From assembly GCF_021168455.1 (NCBI RefSeq), contig NZ_JAJOZR010000002.1:186001-250000 (forward strand): DNA of 64,000 nt. Reading direction: 5' to 3'. Shown piece by piece: positions 35,058 through 46,954 of the stretch. This stretch comes from Ferranicluibacter quercicola (GTDB lineage Bacteria; Pseudomonadota; Alphaproteobacteria; Rhizobiales; Rhizobiaceae). Below the pieces are notes generated by a model. That model was given only the letters and a program-made list of their open reading frames with translations. It made no database searches and had not been told where the DNA came from. How positions within the stretch are numbered: position 1 is the stretch's first letter; each line of letters starts with the position of its first letter. A program made the translations under genes and the position numbers.

Positions 35058-35648
35058 TCACAGCATGCCTTTGGCTACCTGTTCCGCGTGCCTTGCAAAG
35101 CCGGAGGAGCGCGGCTCGTGGAGCTGGAACACCTCTTCCGTCAGGTAGGGGCCGCCACCGACGGAGTCGCGCGAAGACAGGAGCACAAAGCGCGAGACGG
35201 TGAACGGGTTGGTGTAGAAGCCGCCGCGCCCCGAGAGATAGTGCACCACGTCATCGACGCGCGAGGCGCGCAGGCGCGCCAGCGTCACATGGGGCGTGAA
35301 TTTGCGGGGATCGGCGGGAAGGCCGAGACGCTGGCAGATGCGCTCGATCTCGGCCTGGAGGGCCACCAGCTCCGGCGGATTGGTGACGCCGGCCCAGACC
35401 GAATGCGGCTTCTTGGAGCCGAAGGCGCCGGTTCCCGTCAGTTGAAGTTCGAATTCCGGTCGCTCGATCCGGTCGAGGCGATCGACGATTTCGTCGGCCG
35501 TGCGATTGTCGACATCGCCGATGAAGCGGAGGGTGATGTGGTAGTTCTCGACGTCGATCCAGCGCGCGCCCGGAAGGCCCCCGCGCAGGAGGGACAGGCT
35601 CATCGCCGCGTTGCGCGGGATTTCGAGGGCGGTAAACAGTCTCGGCAT
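35058..35648 (-). CDS. thpR: RNA 2',3'-cyclic phosphodiesterase
   Basis: A 196-residue 2H-phosphoesterase. The two HxTx motifs are HITL near residue 38 and HVTL near 120, spaced as in ThpR (LigT). It hydrolyses 2',3'-cyclic phosphate ends of RNA. The ATG at 35648 follows GGGGAG; a longer frame to 35741 adds a cysteine-rich unconserved stretch. It is 46 bp upstream of phhB on the same strand. Confidence 0.92.
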   Translation of the reverse strand: MPRLFTALEIPRNAAMSLSLLRGGLPGARWIDVENYHITLRFIGDVDNRTADEIVDRLDRIERPEFELQLTGTGAFGSKKPHSVWAGVTNPPELVALQAEIERICQRLGLPADPRKFTPHVTLARLRASRVDDVVHYLSGRGGFYTNPFTVSRFVLLSSRDSVGGGPYLTEEVFQLHEPRSSGFARHAEQVAKGML

Positions 35649-35837
35649 GACGAGCTCCCCGAATCTTGCAAAAACCTCTTGCAGACATCCCCAGCCGATC
35701 ACGACGCGCGACGGCAGGCAACTACAAATTCGCACCTGCAATATTTGTCCAACGGTGATTAACGCCCGCTGAACGGACCCCCTCGCCCGCCGATGGGTAA
35801 GCGGCGCGCAACGGTGTCGCCCGTTGGGCCACGCGAA

Positions 35838-36473
35838 TCATTTCGGCAGGCCCGCGACGAAGGCCTCGACCACGGGGAGCATCCGCTCGACCATGACGCC
35901 GACCCCTTTCGGGTTCGGGTGCATACCGTCCTCGATCTTCAGGCCCGCATCCTCCACCACGCCGTCGAGGAAGAAGGGGTAGAGCGGGAGGCCGTAGGTC
36001 TTGGCGAGGTCCGGATAGATCGGGTTGAAGCGGTCCGCATAGTCGCCGCCCATGTTCGGCGGTGCGAGCATGCCGACGAGGAGCACGCCGATGCCGCGGG
36101 CTTTCAGCTTCTCGATCATCGCCACGAGGTTCTTGCGGCTTTCTTCCGGCGGAATGCCGCGCAGCGCATCGTTGGCGCCCAGTTCCAGGATGACGCCCCT
36201 GGTGCCGTCCGGAACCGACCAGTCGATGCGGGCGAGGCCGCCGGAGGTGGTGTCGCCGGAAACGCCGGCATTGGAGATGGACACGTCATGGCCCTTGTCG
36301 CGCAAGGCCTTCTCCAGCCGTGCGGGAAAGGCGTCGCCGGGCGCAAGCTGATAGCCTGCCATCAGGCTGTCGCCGAAGCCGACGAGTTCGACAGGCGCGG
36401 CGCGAAGCGGCCCCGCCGCGATCAAACCTGCGAGAGCAGCCAGGAAAAGCGCCCTGAAACCTTTCATTCGCAT
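35838..36473 (-). CDS. Periplasmic SGNH-family lysophospholipase/arylesterase (TesA-like)
   Basis: A 211-residue exported esterase. A signal peptide covers about 1-24. SGNH blocks are GFGDSLMAGYQL (Ser nucleophile), GANDALRGIPPE (Asn) and DGMHPNPKGV (Asp-x-x-His). It resembles TesA, an arylesterase/thioesterase/lysophospholipase. ATG 36473 has TAGGAGC upstream. It is divergent from an ABC exporter of the YbbA/YbbP type, the same neighbour arrangement as tesA-ybbA-ybbP in E. coli. Confidence 0.92.
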   Translation of the reverse strand: MRMKGFRALFLAALAGLIAAGPLRAAPVELVGFGDSLMAGYQLAPGDAFPARLEKALRDKGHDVSISNAGVSGDTTSGGLARIDWSVPDGTRGVILELGANDALRGIPPEESRKNLVAMIEKLKARGIGVLLVGMLAPPNMGGDYADRFNPIYPDLAKTYGLPLYPFFLDGVVEDAGLKIEDGMHPNPKGVGVMVERMLPVVEAFVAGLPK

Positions 36474-36536
36474 CAAGCCGCTCCTAAATCGGGATGTGAG
36501 CAATTGCAGCATAATCCACATATAGGGCGGACCAGC

Positions 36537-37253
36537 GTGGCAAAAACCATGATCGAACTGAAAAATGCGGATCTGACCCTCGGGCAGGCCGCAGCGTCGG
36601 TCCATGTGCTGAAAGGCATGAGCCTCGACATCGACGCCGGACAATCGGTCGGGATCGTCGGCCCCTCCGGCTCGGGAAAATCGACCCTGCTGATGGTGCT
36701 TGCCGGATTGGAGCGTCTGGACAAGGGCGAGATCGTCATCGACGGGACGCCGCTGCAGGGACTGAGCGAAGACCGCGTGGCCGATTTCCGCGGCCGCAAC
36801 ATCGGCATCGTCTTCCAGTCGTTTCACCTCATTCCCAATATGACGGCGCTCGAAAACGTCGCCGTGCCGCTCGAGCTTGCCAATGTGCGCGATGCCTTCG
36901 AGATCGCCCGCCGCGAACTGACGTCGGTCGGGCTCGGCGAGCGGCTGTCGCATTATCCGGGGCAGCTTTCCGGCGGCGAGCAGCAGCGCGTGGCCATCGC
37001 CCGGGCGCTCGCGCCCTCGCCGAAGCTTCTGATCGCCGACGAGCCGACCGGCAATCTCGACACCGAAACCGGGCGGCAGATCGCGGACCTGATCTTTTCC
37101 AAGCAGGCCGAACGCGACATGACGCTGATTCTGGTCACCCACGACAACAGCCTGGCGGCCCGCTGCTCGCGCCAGATCAAGGTCCGCTCCGGCACCATCG
37201 TGGATGATGGACGCGCGCTTGCGGATCTCGCGCCGTCAGCGGTTTCGGCATGA
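36537..37253 (+). CDS. ABC transporter ATP-binding protein (YbbA/LolD family)
   Basis: A 238-residue ATPase of the MacB/LolD type. Walker A is GPSGSGKST, the signature LSGGEQQRVAIARAL, Walker B LLIADEPTGNLD, and the switch His is in LVTHD. The GTG at 36537 follows GGGCGG; ATG 36549 is possible. Its stop overlaps the permease ATG by four bases. In E. coli ybbAP sits beside tesA, as here; its cargo is unknown. Confidence 0.93.
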   Translation: MAKTMIELKNADLTLGQAAASVHVLKGMSLDIDAGQSVGIVGPSGSGKSTLLMVLAGLERLDKGEIVIDGTPLQGLSEDRVADFRGRNIGIVFQSFHLIPNMTALENVAVPLELANVRDAFEIARRELTSVGLGERLSHYPGQLSGGEQQRVAIARALAPSPKLLIADEPTGNLDTETGRQIADLIFSKQAERDMTLILVTHDNSLAARCSRQIKVRSGTIVDDGRALADLAPSAVSA

Positions 37254-39799
37254 TGGCGTCCTTGCGCCTGCCGAACCTGTCGCTCGCCTTGCGGCTGGCG
37301 CTGCGCGAAATGCGCGGCGGCCTGTCGGGCTTCTACATCTTCCTTGCCTGCATCGCGCTGGGAACGGCGGCGATCGCCGGCGTCAACTCGCTGTCGCAGG
37401 CCATCACCGGCTCCATCGCCTCCCAGGGGCAGGCGCTGCTGGCGGGCGATATCCGCTTCGAGCTGAACAACCGTCTGGCCAATACCGAGGAGAAGAGCTT
37501 TCTCGACGGTTCCGGCGATGTCTCACTCTCGTCCGGACTGCGCTCCATGGCGCGGCTTCCCGATGGTTCGAACCAGGCGTTGGTGGAGCTGAAGGCGGTG
37601 GATGCCGCCTATCCGCTCTACGGCGCGGTGGAAAGCGTGCCGCAGGCGCCGCTTTCCTCTCTTCTGTCGGCGGAAAACGGCACGTATGGCGCGCTTGCGG
37701 CACCGCTGCTTCTCGATCGTCTCGGCGTGAAGCCGGGAGATACGCTGCTGATCGGCAATGCGCGGGTAAGGATCTCCGGCACGCTGGTGCGCGAGCCGGA
37801 TGCGCTTTCGGACGGGTTCGGTTTCGCGCCGCGGCTGATGGTGTCGCAGCAGGCGCTGGCGGCCAGCGGGCTCGTGCAGACCGGAAGCCTCGTGGAGCAC
37901 GCCTACAAGGTGCGCCTTTCAGACCCCACGGGCGTGCCGGCCGTTCGCGCCCAGGCCGAGCAGCAGTTTCCGCAGGCGGGGTGGTCCATCCGCTCCAGCC
38001 AAAATGCCGCGCCGTCGCTGACGGCGAACATCACGCGCTTCTCGCAGTTCCTGACGCTGGTCGGGCTGACGGCGCTGATCGTCGGCGGGGTCGGAGTCGC
38101 GAATGCGGTTCGGGCCTATCTCGATGCCAAGCGCGGCGTCATCGCGGCGTTCAAATGCCTGGGCGCCCCCGGCGCGCTCGTCTCCACCATCTATCTTATC
38201 CAGATCCTGCTGATCGCGATGATCGGCATCGTCATCGGTCTCGTCGTCGGCGCCATCATTCCGCTGGTCGCCGCGCGGTTCCTCGCCGATATCCTGCCGA
38301 TATCGACGGATTTGCGGCTCTATCCCTCGGCGCTCGGGCTCGCCGCTCTGTTCGGCCTGCTGACGGCGCTCGCCTTTGCCTGCCTGCCGCTCGGCCGCGC
38401 CCGCAGCGTGCCGGCAACCGCGCTCTTCCGCAATCAGGACTTCGACCGCAACCGCTGGCCGACCTGGCCCTATCTGGCGGCGGCAGGCTTGAGCCTCGCG
38501 GTGCTGGCGGCTCTCGCCATCTTCACGGCCTACGACCGGCTGATCTCGCTCGTCTTCCTCGGGGCCATCGCCTTCTCCTTCGTCGTCCTGCGCGGCGTGT
38601 CCGTGCTGGTGGCGGCGCTGGCGCGGCGGAGCCCGCGGGTATCCTCGCCGGCGCTGCGGCTGGCGATCGGCAATATCCATCGGCCCGGTGCGCTGACGCC
38701 CTCCGTCGTTCTCTCGCTCGGCCTCGGGCTGGCGCTCCTGGTAACACTGGCGCTGATCGACGGAAACCTGCGGCGGGAGCTGACGGGCAACCTGCCGGAG
38801 CAGGCGCCCAATTTCTTCTTCGTCGACATCCAGGGCAGCGAGATCGAAGGCTTTCGCGCACTTCTCAACACGGCGCTGCCGGCGGGCAAGGTGATCGAGG
38901 TGCCGATGCTGCGTGGCCGCATTCTCGCCTTCAACGGCGAGGACGTCGCCAAGCGCGAGGTCGCGCCGGCCGGGCGCTGGGTGCTGCGGGGCGACCGCGG
39001 CATCACCTATGCGACGAACCTGCCGGAGAATTCGCGCCTTGTGGAAGGTGCGTGGTGGCCCGACGGCTACAGCGGAGAGCCGCTCGTGTCCTTCTCCGAG
39101 CAGGAGGCGCGCGAGCTGGACCTGAAGGTCGGCGACACCGTCACCGTCAACGTTCTCGGCCGCAACATCACGGCCCGCATCTCCAATTTCCGCACGGTCG
39201 AATGGGAATCGCTGTCGATCAACTTCGTCATGGTATTCTCGCCGAATACCTTCGCCGGCGCGCCGCATGCCTGGCTTGCGACCGTCATCGATCCCTCGGC
39301 GACCGAGGCGCAGGAGGCGGCGGCGCTGCGCCAGATCACCAACACCTATCCGACCATCACCAGCGTGCGGGTGAAGGATGCGCTCGACATCGTCAACGGC
39401 TTGCTCGGACAGCTGGCCACCGCGATCCGCGCTGCGGCCGGCGTCGCGCTCGTCGCCTCGGTTCTCGTGCTCTCCGGCGCGCTGGCCGCCGGCAACCGCG
39501 CGCGCATCCATGACGCGGTGGTGCTGAAGACGCTGGGTGCGACCCGCGCGACGCTGATCCGCGCCTTCTGCTACGAATATGCGATCCTCGGCCTGTCCAC
39601 CGCCATCTTCGCGCTACTGGCGGGCGGCGTGGCGGCATGGTTCGTCGTGGCGCGCATCATGACGCTGCCCTCGTCCTTCCTGCCGGACGTGGCCGTCCTG
39701 ACCATCGTCATCGCTCTGGTCATGACGGTCGGCATCGGGCTGGCGGGGACATGGCGCGTGCTGGGGCAGAAGGCGGCGCCGGTTCTGCGCGATCTCTGA
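37250..39799 (+). CDS. FtsX-like permease (YbbP family)
   Basis: An 849-residue membrane protein with an N-terminal anchor (about 27-50), periplasmic domains, two sets of FtsX-type helices (about 265-385 and 720-840) and a central helix group (about 400-510). The conserved GGVGVANAVRAYLDAKR and VLKTLGATRATL segments are FtsX-family coupling regions. It works with the ATPase before it, with ATGA overlap, probably as a mechanotransmission exporter or lipid-handling complex rather than a classic solute pump. Confidence 0.92.
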   Translation: MMASLRLPNLSLALRLALREMRGGLSGFYIFLACIALGTAAIAGVNSLSQAITGSIASQGQALLAGDIRFELNNRLANTEEKSFLDGSGDVSLSSGLRSMARLPDGSNQALVELKAVDAAYPLYGAVESVPQAPLSSLLSAENGTYGALAAPLLLDRLGVKPGDTLLIGNARVRISGTLVREPDALSDGFGFAPRLMVSQQALAASGLVQTGSLVEHAYKVRLSDPTGVPAVRAQAEQQFPQAGWSIRSSQNAAPSLTANITRFSQFLTLVGLTALIVGGVGVANAVRAYLDAKRGVIAAFKCLGAPGALVSTIYLIQILLIAMIGIVIGLVVGAIIPLVAARFLADILPISTDLRLYPSALGLAALFGLLTALAFACLPLGRARSVPATALFRNQDFDRNRWPTWPYLAAAGLSLAVLAALAIFTAYDRLISLVFLGAIAFSFVVLRGVSVLVAALARRSPRVSSPALRLAIGNIHRPGALTPSVVLSLGLGLALLVTLALIDGNLRRELTGNLPEQAPNFFFVDIQGSEIEGFRALLNTALPAGKVIEVPMLRGRILAFNGEDVAKREVAPAGRWVLRGDRGITYATNLPENSRLVEGAWWPDGYSGEPLVSFSEQEARELDLKVGDTVTVNVLGRNITARISNFRTVEWESLSINFVMVFSPNTFAGAPHAWLATVIDPSATEAQEAAALRQITNTYPTITSVRVKDALDIVNGLLGQLATAIRAAAGVALVASVLVLSGALAAGNRARIHDAVVLKTLGATRATLIRAFCYEYAILGLSTAIFALLAGGVAAWFVVARIMTLPSSFLPDVAVLTIVIALVMTVGIGLAGTWRVLGQKAAPVLRDL

Positions 39800-39853
39800 G
39801 GGCCGGCCGGGGCTCTGCGGCGTGTCTTCCCGCATTACAATTGCGTCATGCGA

Positions 39854-39884
39854 CGGAGCCGCCCTTGAGAATGGGGCGGTTCCG
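39854..39884 (+). terminator. Strong hairpin after the YbbP gene
   Basis: An 11-bp stem (CGGAGCCGCCC with GGGCGGTTCCG, one G-T pair) and nine-base loop, 55 bp past the stop. No T-tract follows, so it may act with Rho or as a message-end stabiliser. Confidence 0.4.
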
Positions 39885-39983
39885 CATCATATTGTCACCA
39901 AGGCTTGCTGAAGCTCAGCAGCGATGCCCGGTCCGATGTCCGTCGCGACCTGTCCGTCCCGTCGAGCTGATAAGAGGATAAGA

Positions 39984-40721
39984 ATGTCCGATCCCAGAAA
40001 CTATCGCATGCAGACCGCCGGCGCGCGCGCTGACGCTGCTGTCGACCAGGGCCTGCGCGCTTACATGCTGCGGGTCTACAATCTCATGGCGCTCGGCGTC
40101 GCCATTACCGGTGTCGCCGCGTTTCTCGCGTTCCAGTTCGCATTTGCCGACGGTCAGCTGACCGCGTTCGGCCAGGCGATCTATGTCAGCCCGCTGAAGT
40201 ACCTGATCATGCTCGCCCCGTTCGGCATGGTGCTGTTCCTTAGCTTCCGGATCAATTCCATGAGCGTTTCGGCAGCCCAGACCACATTCTGGGTCTATGC
40301 CGCGCTGATGGGCCTGTCGCTCTCGTCGATCATGCTGATCTACACGGGTCAGAGCATCGTGCGCACGTTCTTCGTGACCGCGGCCTCCTTTGGCGCGCTG
40401 TCGCTCTACGGCTACACGACGAAGCGCAGCCTGTCGGCCATGGGCTCGTTCCTGGTCATGGGTCTGTTCGGCCTGATCATCGCCTCGCTCGTCAACATCT
40501 TCTTCGCGTCGTCTGCCTTGCAGTTCGCCATCTCGGTCATCGGCGTGCTGATCTTCGCGGGCCTCACCGCCTACGACACGCAGCGCATCAAGGAGATGTA
40601 TTTCGAAGGCGACGGCTTCGAGGCGGCTGGCCGCAAGGCGATCATGGGCGCGCTGACGCTCTATCTCGACTTCGTCAACCTGTTCCTTTTCATGCTGCGC
40701 TTTCTCGGAAACCGCAACTAG
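39984..40721 (+). CDS. Bax inhibitor-1/YccA family membrane protein
   Basis: A 245-residue protein with seven hydrophobic helices. The N-terminal DQGLRAYMLRVYNLMALGVAIT, the central YGYTTKRSLSAMGSFL and the C-terminal GLTAYDTQRIKEMY with LTLYLDFVNLFLFMLRFLG are hallmarks of bacterial BI-1 proteins (YbhL type), thought to be pH-sensitive calcium-leak channels. ATG 39984 has AAGAGGA upstream. A terminator follows. Confidence 0.95.
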   Translation: MSDPRNYRMQTAGARADAAVDQGLRAYMLRVYNLMALGVAITGVAAFLAFQFAFADGQLTAFGQAIYVSPLKYLIMLAPFGMVLFLSFRINSMSVSAAQTTFWVYAALMGLSLSSIMLIYTGQSIVRTFFVTAASFGALSLYGYTTKRSLSAMGSFLVMGLFGLIIASLVNIFFASSALQFAISVIGVLIFAGLTAYDTQRIKEMYFEGDGFEAAGRKAIMGALTLYLDFVNLFLFMLRFLGNRN

Positions 40722-40746
40722 GCTCAGGTTCCGACCTGCTCTTCGG

Positions 40747-40771
40747 AAAGGCGGCTTCGGCCGCCTTTTTT
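40747..40771 (+). terminator. Rho-independent terminator after the BI-1 gene
   Basis: AAAGGCGGC and GCCGCCTTT pair around TTCG, followed by a T run. Confidence 0.9.
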
Positions 40772-40831
40772 CGTGCGCGGGCGCGACCGCCTTGATCGGA
40801 CCGGGGGAATGTGGAAGGACGTCGGACACCG

Positions 40832-41413
40832 ATGTCCTTCGAGATTGCTGCCACCATGTCCTTCACGCTGCGCGATGCTTCCCTTGCCGATATCCCTGCC
40901 ATCACGGACATCTACAGCGAGTCCGTTCGCAACGGCGTTGCGACCTACGAGATTGCCGTTCCCGACCAGGCGGAGATGACGACGCGCTTTTCCACCATTA
41001 CCGGCAACAGCTATCCCTATATCGTCGCGGAAGATGCGGACGGCATGGTGATCGGCTATGCCTATGCCTCGGCCTTCCGCACCCGCAGCGCCTACCGGTT
41101 TCTTGTCGAGGATTCGATCTATCTTGCGCCCGAGGCGCGCGGACGCGGCGTCGGCAAGGCGCTTCTGAGCGAGCTGATCGCGCGCTGCACGGATCTCGGC
41201 TTCCGCCAGATGGTGGCCGTCATCGGCGGCGCCCATCCCGCCTCGATCGCCGTCCACCGGTCCACCGGCTTCGTGGATTGCGGCACGGTGAAGGGGAGCG
41301 GATACAAGTTCGGCCGCTGGCTCGATACCACCTTCATGCAGCTGGCGCTCGGCGAGGGCCTCGACACGGTGCCGGCCGATGGCGTCTATCCGGATACGCT
41401 CTACGGCGCCTGA
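40832..41413 (+). CDS. GNAT N-acetyltransferase (phosphinothricin/methionine sulfoximine type)
   Basis: A 193-residue acetyltransferase. The acetyl-CoA loop is in LAPEARGRGVGKALL, and the N-terminal SVRNGVATYEIAVPD plus HPASIAVHRSTGFVDCGT match Pat/YncA-like enzymes that acetylate phosphinothricin, methionine sulfoximine or related amino acids. ATG 40832 is chosen with AAGGA 12 bases upstream; ATG 40856 would still give a full domain. Substrate inferred. Confidence 0.88.
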   Translation: MSFEIAATMSFTLRDASLADIPAITDIYSESVRNGVATYEIAVPDQAEMTTRFSTITGNSYPYIVAEDADGMVIGYAYASAFRTRSAYRFLVEDSIYLAPEARGRGVGKALLSELIARCTDLGFRQMVAVIGGAHPASIAVHRSTGFVDCGTVKGSGYKFGRWLDTTFMQLALGEGLDTVPADGVYPDTLYGA

Positions 41414-41455
41414 TAGCGCTTTCCGCCGAGACCCTTCAGGCGGACGCCCGCACGC

Positions 41456-41851
41456 TCAGCTTTTCACGACCTTCAGCAGCTTGTCGAAGACCTTCAGCAC
41501 CTGGGCGAGCTCGTGCCCGCGCTTCAGGATCATGCCGTGGGTGTTGACCACGGCATAGGCGCCCTGCTTGGCGGCGAGCTTGGGGGTCTTCTCCACCCGG
41601 TAGAGCGGCTGTTCGCCCGAGCGCTTGAAGACGGAGAAGACCGCCTTGTCGCGCATATGGTCGAGCGCGTAGTCGCGCCACTCGCCTTCCCCGACCATGC
41701 GGCCGTAGACCCACAGGATCTGGTCGAGCTCGCGGCGGTGGAACGTTACGGGAAGGGGGTCCCTGGCATGTCGATAGTCGCTGAGATCGACGACAACGCT
41801 TTCAGATGCCTGGAGGGTTTGGCGACCTTGCAAATCCGTCTGATCGGTCAT
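41456..41851 (-). CDS. DUF2794 domain protein
   Basis: A 131-residue soluble protein with VTFHRRELDQILWVYGRMVGEGEWRDY and FKRSGEQPLYRVEKTP, which I recognise as the alphaproteobacterial DUF2794 family. Function unknown. ATG 41851 or 41857 may be the start; both are close to AAGG. Its upstream region carries a TCAAGCTTGA palindrome (41921-41930). Confidence 0.8.
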   Translation of the reverse strand: MTDQTDLQGRQTLQASESVVVDLSDYRHARDPLPVTFHRRELDQILWVYGRMVGEGEWRDYALDHMRDKAVFSVFKRSGEQPLYRVEKTPKLAAKQGAYAVVNTHGMILKRGHELAQVLKVFDKLLKVVKS

Positions 41852-42372
41852 GCACATTCCGGCCTTTTGTTATGACAGGACGGTAACAGTGTGCCTGAGT
41901 GCCGCCGAAAATCAAGCTTGAATGGCATTCGGGCGCAAGGGCGAGGGAGGTCGGCAAGCGACGGCTTTTTTTGCACGGCCGCATTGCGGTCAAACCGGCG
42001 CCCGATTTCGACGGTTAAGTCGGTCCGTCGCCGCCGCTTCGGTTTTCCGAAGTGCCGCGCGCCGCCCGGCCGGTCGATCAGCGTCTCTCGTTCGCCGGCT
42101 CGGGGTTTCCGTGCTGCCCGCCCTGTCCGACCTCCGGTCATGCGGGCGCATGGAAGGTCACCGGCATCGGCATCGGCCTCGGGCCGGCGCCGCCCTGACC
42201 GCCCGGTCCGGTTCTATCGAAACCCTCAGCCCCCAGCCCTCGATATGCCGGACCGGGCCATTCTCGCAGGCCAGAGCGGTTCCGGTGAACATGGGTTCTC
42301 CGGAACGGATCTCGTCTCCTGTTTTGCCGCATTCTGCGACGCCGAAGCGATGCCGCTTCGACTGAAAATGCG
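41852..42372. other. Unexplained intergenic region, 521 bp
   Basis: The largest gap in the window. Several open frames exist on both strands but none has a good ribosome site or recognisable family sequence. Seen: a TCAAGCTTGA palindrome (41921-41930), a T7 run near 41965-41971, a CTTCGG-TTTT-CCGAAG hairpin (42037-42052) and a CGAAGCG/CGCTTCG hairpin near 42345-42362 just past the DUF1223 stop. A small RNA or short unknown protein is possible. Confidence 0.45.
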
Positions 42373-43170
42373 TCAGGGCGCCGCCATCAGCGTCGCCGCC
42401 CCGACGATGGCGCCGGGTGTTTCCGCGTCTTTCATCTGCTGCAGCAGGATCGCGCAGCCGCTGTCCTTTTCCTGGTCGAGCACGGAGGCGGGCAGCACGA
42501 AGCGAGCGGACGTGCCGTCCCACATGCCGATCGTCTGGATATCGCGCACGGCGTGCCAGTAGGACATCTTCTTGCCGCTGTTCTCGCCCTTTTCCACATC
42601 CACCACCTTCTGGCGGTTGAAATAGACGATGACGACATTGGCCTTGCCGTCGCCTTCCCCGATCGTGATGTCGATCTCGTCGTCCTTGCGCTCGGCCGAA
42701 ATCGGCACCTTCATGCCCGCATCCGCACCGCTCAGCGCGATCAGACGGCCCTTGATGCCCGAGAGATTGGCGCCGTTGACCTGATCGCGGCCGTTGAGCA
42801 CCGCCTGGGGCGTGTAGACGCCGTTGCGGCCGAACATCTTGGCATAGGCATATTGCCGAGCGGTGTTTTCCTTCGAGGCGAGCGTGTCGGCCCAGCCGAG
42901 ATAGTTCCAGTAATCCACGTGGTAGGAGAGGGCGACGATCGAACCGTCATCGATCAGATGCTTCAGCGCGGCGTCGGCTGGCGGACAGGAGGCGCAGCCC
43001 TGACTGGTGAAAAGCTCCACGACGCCCTTCGGCTGCGTCACCTCCAGCCCGTCCGCCTCGGTCTTCACCTGCGTCGTCTGCGGCGCTGTCTCCTCGGCTG
43101 CGGCCGGAAGGGCCGCGAGCAGAAAGAGACTGCCGATCAGGCGCAAACGAAAGGTCTTTAAGGCGGGCAT
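42373..43170 (-). CDS. DUF1223 secreted thioredoxin-like protein
   Basis: A 265-residue exported protein. Signal peptide about 1-25 (ends ALPAAA). VVELFTSQGCASCPPADAAL carries a CxxC pair as in thioredoxin folds, and HVDYWNYLGWADTLAS and YTPQAVLNGRDQVNG are DUF1223 hallmarks. Probable periplasmic redox role, not proven. ATG 43170 directly begins the signal; the ribosome site is weak. Confidence 0.88.
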   Translation of the reverse strand: MPALKTFRLRLIGSLFLLAALPAAAEETAPQTTQVKTEADGLEVTQPKGVVELFTSQGCASCPPADAALKHLIDDGSIVALSYHVDYWNYLGWADTLASKENTARQYAYAKMFGRNGVYTPQAVLNGRDQVNGANLSGIKGRLIALSGADAGMKVPISAERKDDEIDITIGEGDGKANVVIVYFNRQKVVDVEKGENSGKKMSYWHAVRDIQTIGMWDGTSARFVLPASVLDQEKDSGCAILLQQMKDAETPGAIVGAATLMAAP

Positions 43171-43315
43171 GCAAGGTCCACTTCGGGCAGATTCCAATTC
43201 GGGCAGGATTGCGGCAGCCGGAAACCGCTCTTTCATACGCCGCAGCGTCCTCAACACAAAGTCACGTTGGAGTGAAATTTTTCGAGGCGACGATATCCGG
43301 ACACCGGACATGCCA

Positions 43316-43340
43316 AAGGCCGGAACGGGGTTCCGGCCTT
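43316..43340 (-). terminator. Rho-independent terminator after acnA
   Basis: A perfect 11-bp stem (AAGGCCGGAAC with GTTCCGGCCTT) and three-base loop on the minus strand, 24 bp past the stop; only a short T stretch follows. Confidence 0.75.
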
Positions 43341-43363
43341 CGCAATTGTCAGGTCGTGACGCC

Positions 43364-46054
<2,691 letters not shown>

Positions 46055-46222
46055 TGAGATACCCCGTTCCGTCTGATCGCCATAAACTGACGTGCGAACG
46101 CCCGAGCGCCTGAAGGCGCAGATTGGGATGCGGGTACGGTCATTTCCGCTGTCCGCACGTGGAAAAACTTCCATGTTCGGCGCTAGGATGAAATTCACGC
46201 CGACCGCTGGCGTGTTGGGCGC

Positions 46223-46252
46223 GTTATAGATAATTTCGCCAAAACGTGCCAG
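46223..46252 (-). promoter_or_regulatory. Possible acnA promoter
   Basis: On the minus strand CTGGCA and TATAAC are separated by 18 bases, about 170 bp upstream of the acnA start. The -10 box is good; the -35 is approximate. Confidence 0.3.
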
Positions 46253-46315
46253 ATCGAACGCCGTCAATTCGAGACAATTTTTTTCAATGCGACCAACGTC
46301 GTAAAAGGACGATGA

Positions 46316-46954
46316 ATGCCATTTCGCCTGCGCGTGGACGGGCTGGGCGCCAGCCGCGGCGAAGACCCGATCTTCCGGGCGATTTGCCTCGTTCTCGATG
46401 CCGGCGGCGCCTTGCTGGTGACCGGTCGAAACGGCACCGGGAAGTCCACTTTTCTCCGTACGCTCGCCGGTCTTCATCCGGCCGACAGCGGCACGATCCT
46501 GCTCGAAGGCATCGCCGACCCGACGGCGCCGGTGCGCGAATCACTCCACTATCTCGGACACCGCAACGCCATGAAGCGCGACCTGACGGTTGCAGAGAAT
46601 CTCGTGTTCTGGGCACGCTTTAGCGGTCGGCCGGGCGAGACGGATCCGACGGTTCCTCCAGACGCCGCGCTGGCGACGGTGGGCCTCGGGGGCCTCGGTC
46701 ATCTGCCCTTCGGCTATCTCTCGGCCGGGCAGCAGCGCCGCGCAGCCCTTGCCCGGCTTCTGGTCGCGCACCGCCCCGTCTGGCTGATGGACGAGCCGAC
46801 GGCAGCGCTCGATACGGCGAGCGAGCGGATGGTGGAGGCGCTGATTGCCGGACATCGCGCCGCCGGCGGCATCGTCATCGCCGCCACGCACCAGGCTCTG
46901 GACGTGCCGGGTGCGCAGACGCTGACCATGTCCGGCTTTGCGGTGCCGGCATGA
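46316..46954 (+). CDS. ccmA: Heme exporter ATP-binding protein CcmA
   Basis: A 212-residue ABC ATPase of cytochrome c maturation. Walker A TGRNGTGKST, signature LSAGQQRRAALARLL, Walker B VWLMDEPTAALD. The LSAGQQRR variant and short length are typical of CcmA. With CcmB it drives release of the CcmC-CcmE heme complex. Its stop overlaps the ccmB ATG. Confidence 0.95.
   Translation: MPFRLRVDGLGASRGEDPIFRAICLVLDAGGALLVTGRNGTGKSTFLRTLAGLHPADSGTILLEGIADPTAPVRESLHYLGHRNAMKRDLTVAENLVFWARFSGRPGETDPTVPPDAALATVGLGGLGHLPFGYLSAGQQRRAALARLLVAHRPVWLMDEPTAALDTASERMVEALIAGHRAAGGIVIAATHQALDVPGAQTLTMSGFAVPA

Noticed and set aside
42158..42523. 121-codon minus-strand frame ahead of DUF2794
   Set aside because: Its first half overlaps the end of DUF1223 in another frame and its second half has no known motif or ribosome site. 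Kept only as part of the unexplained gap.
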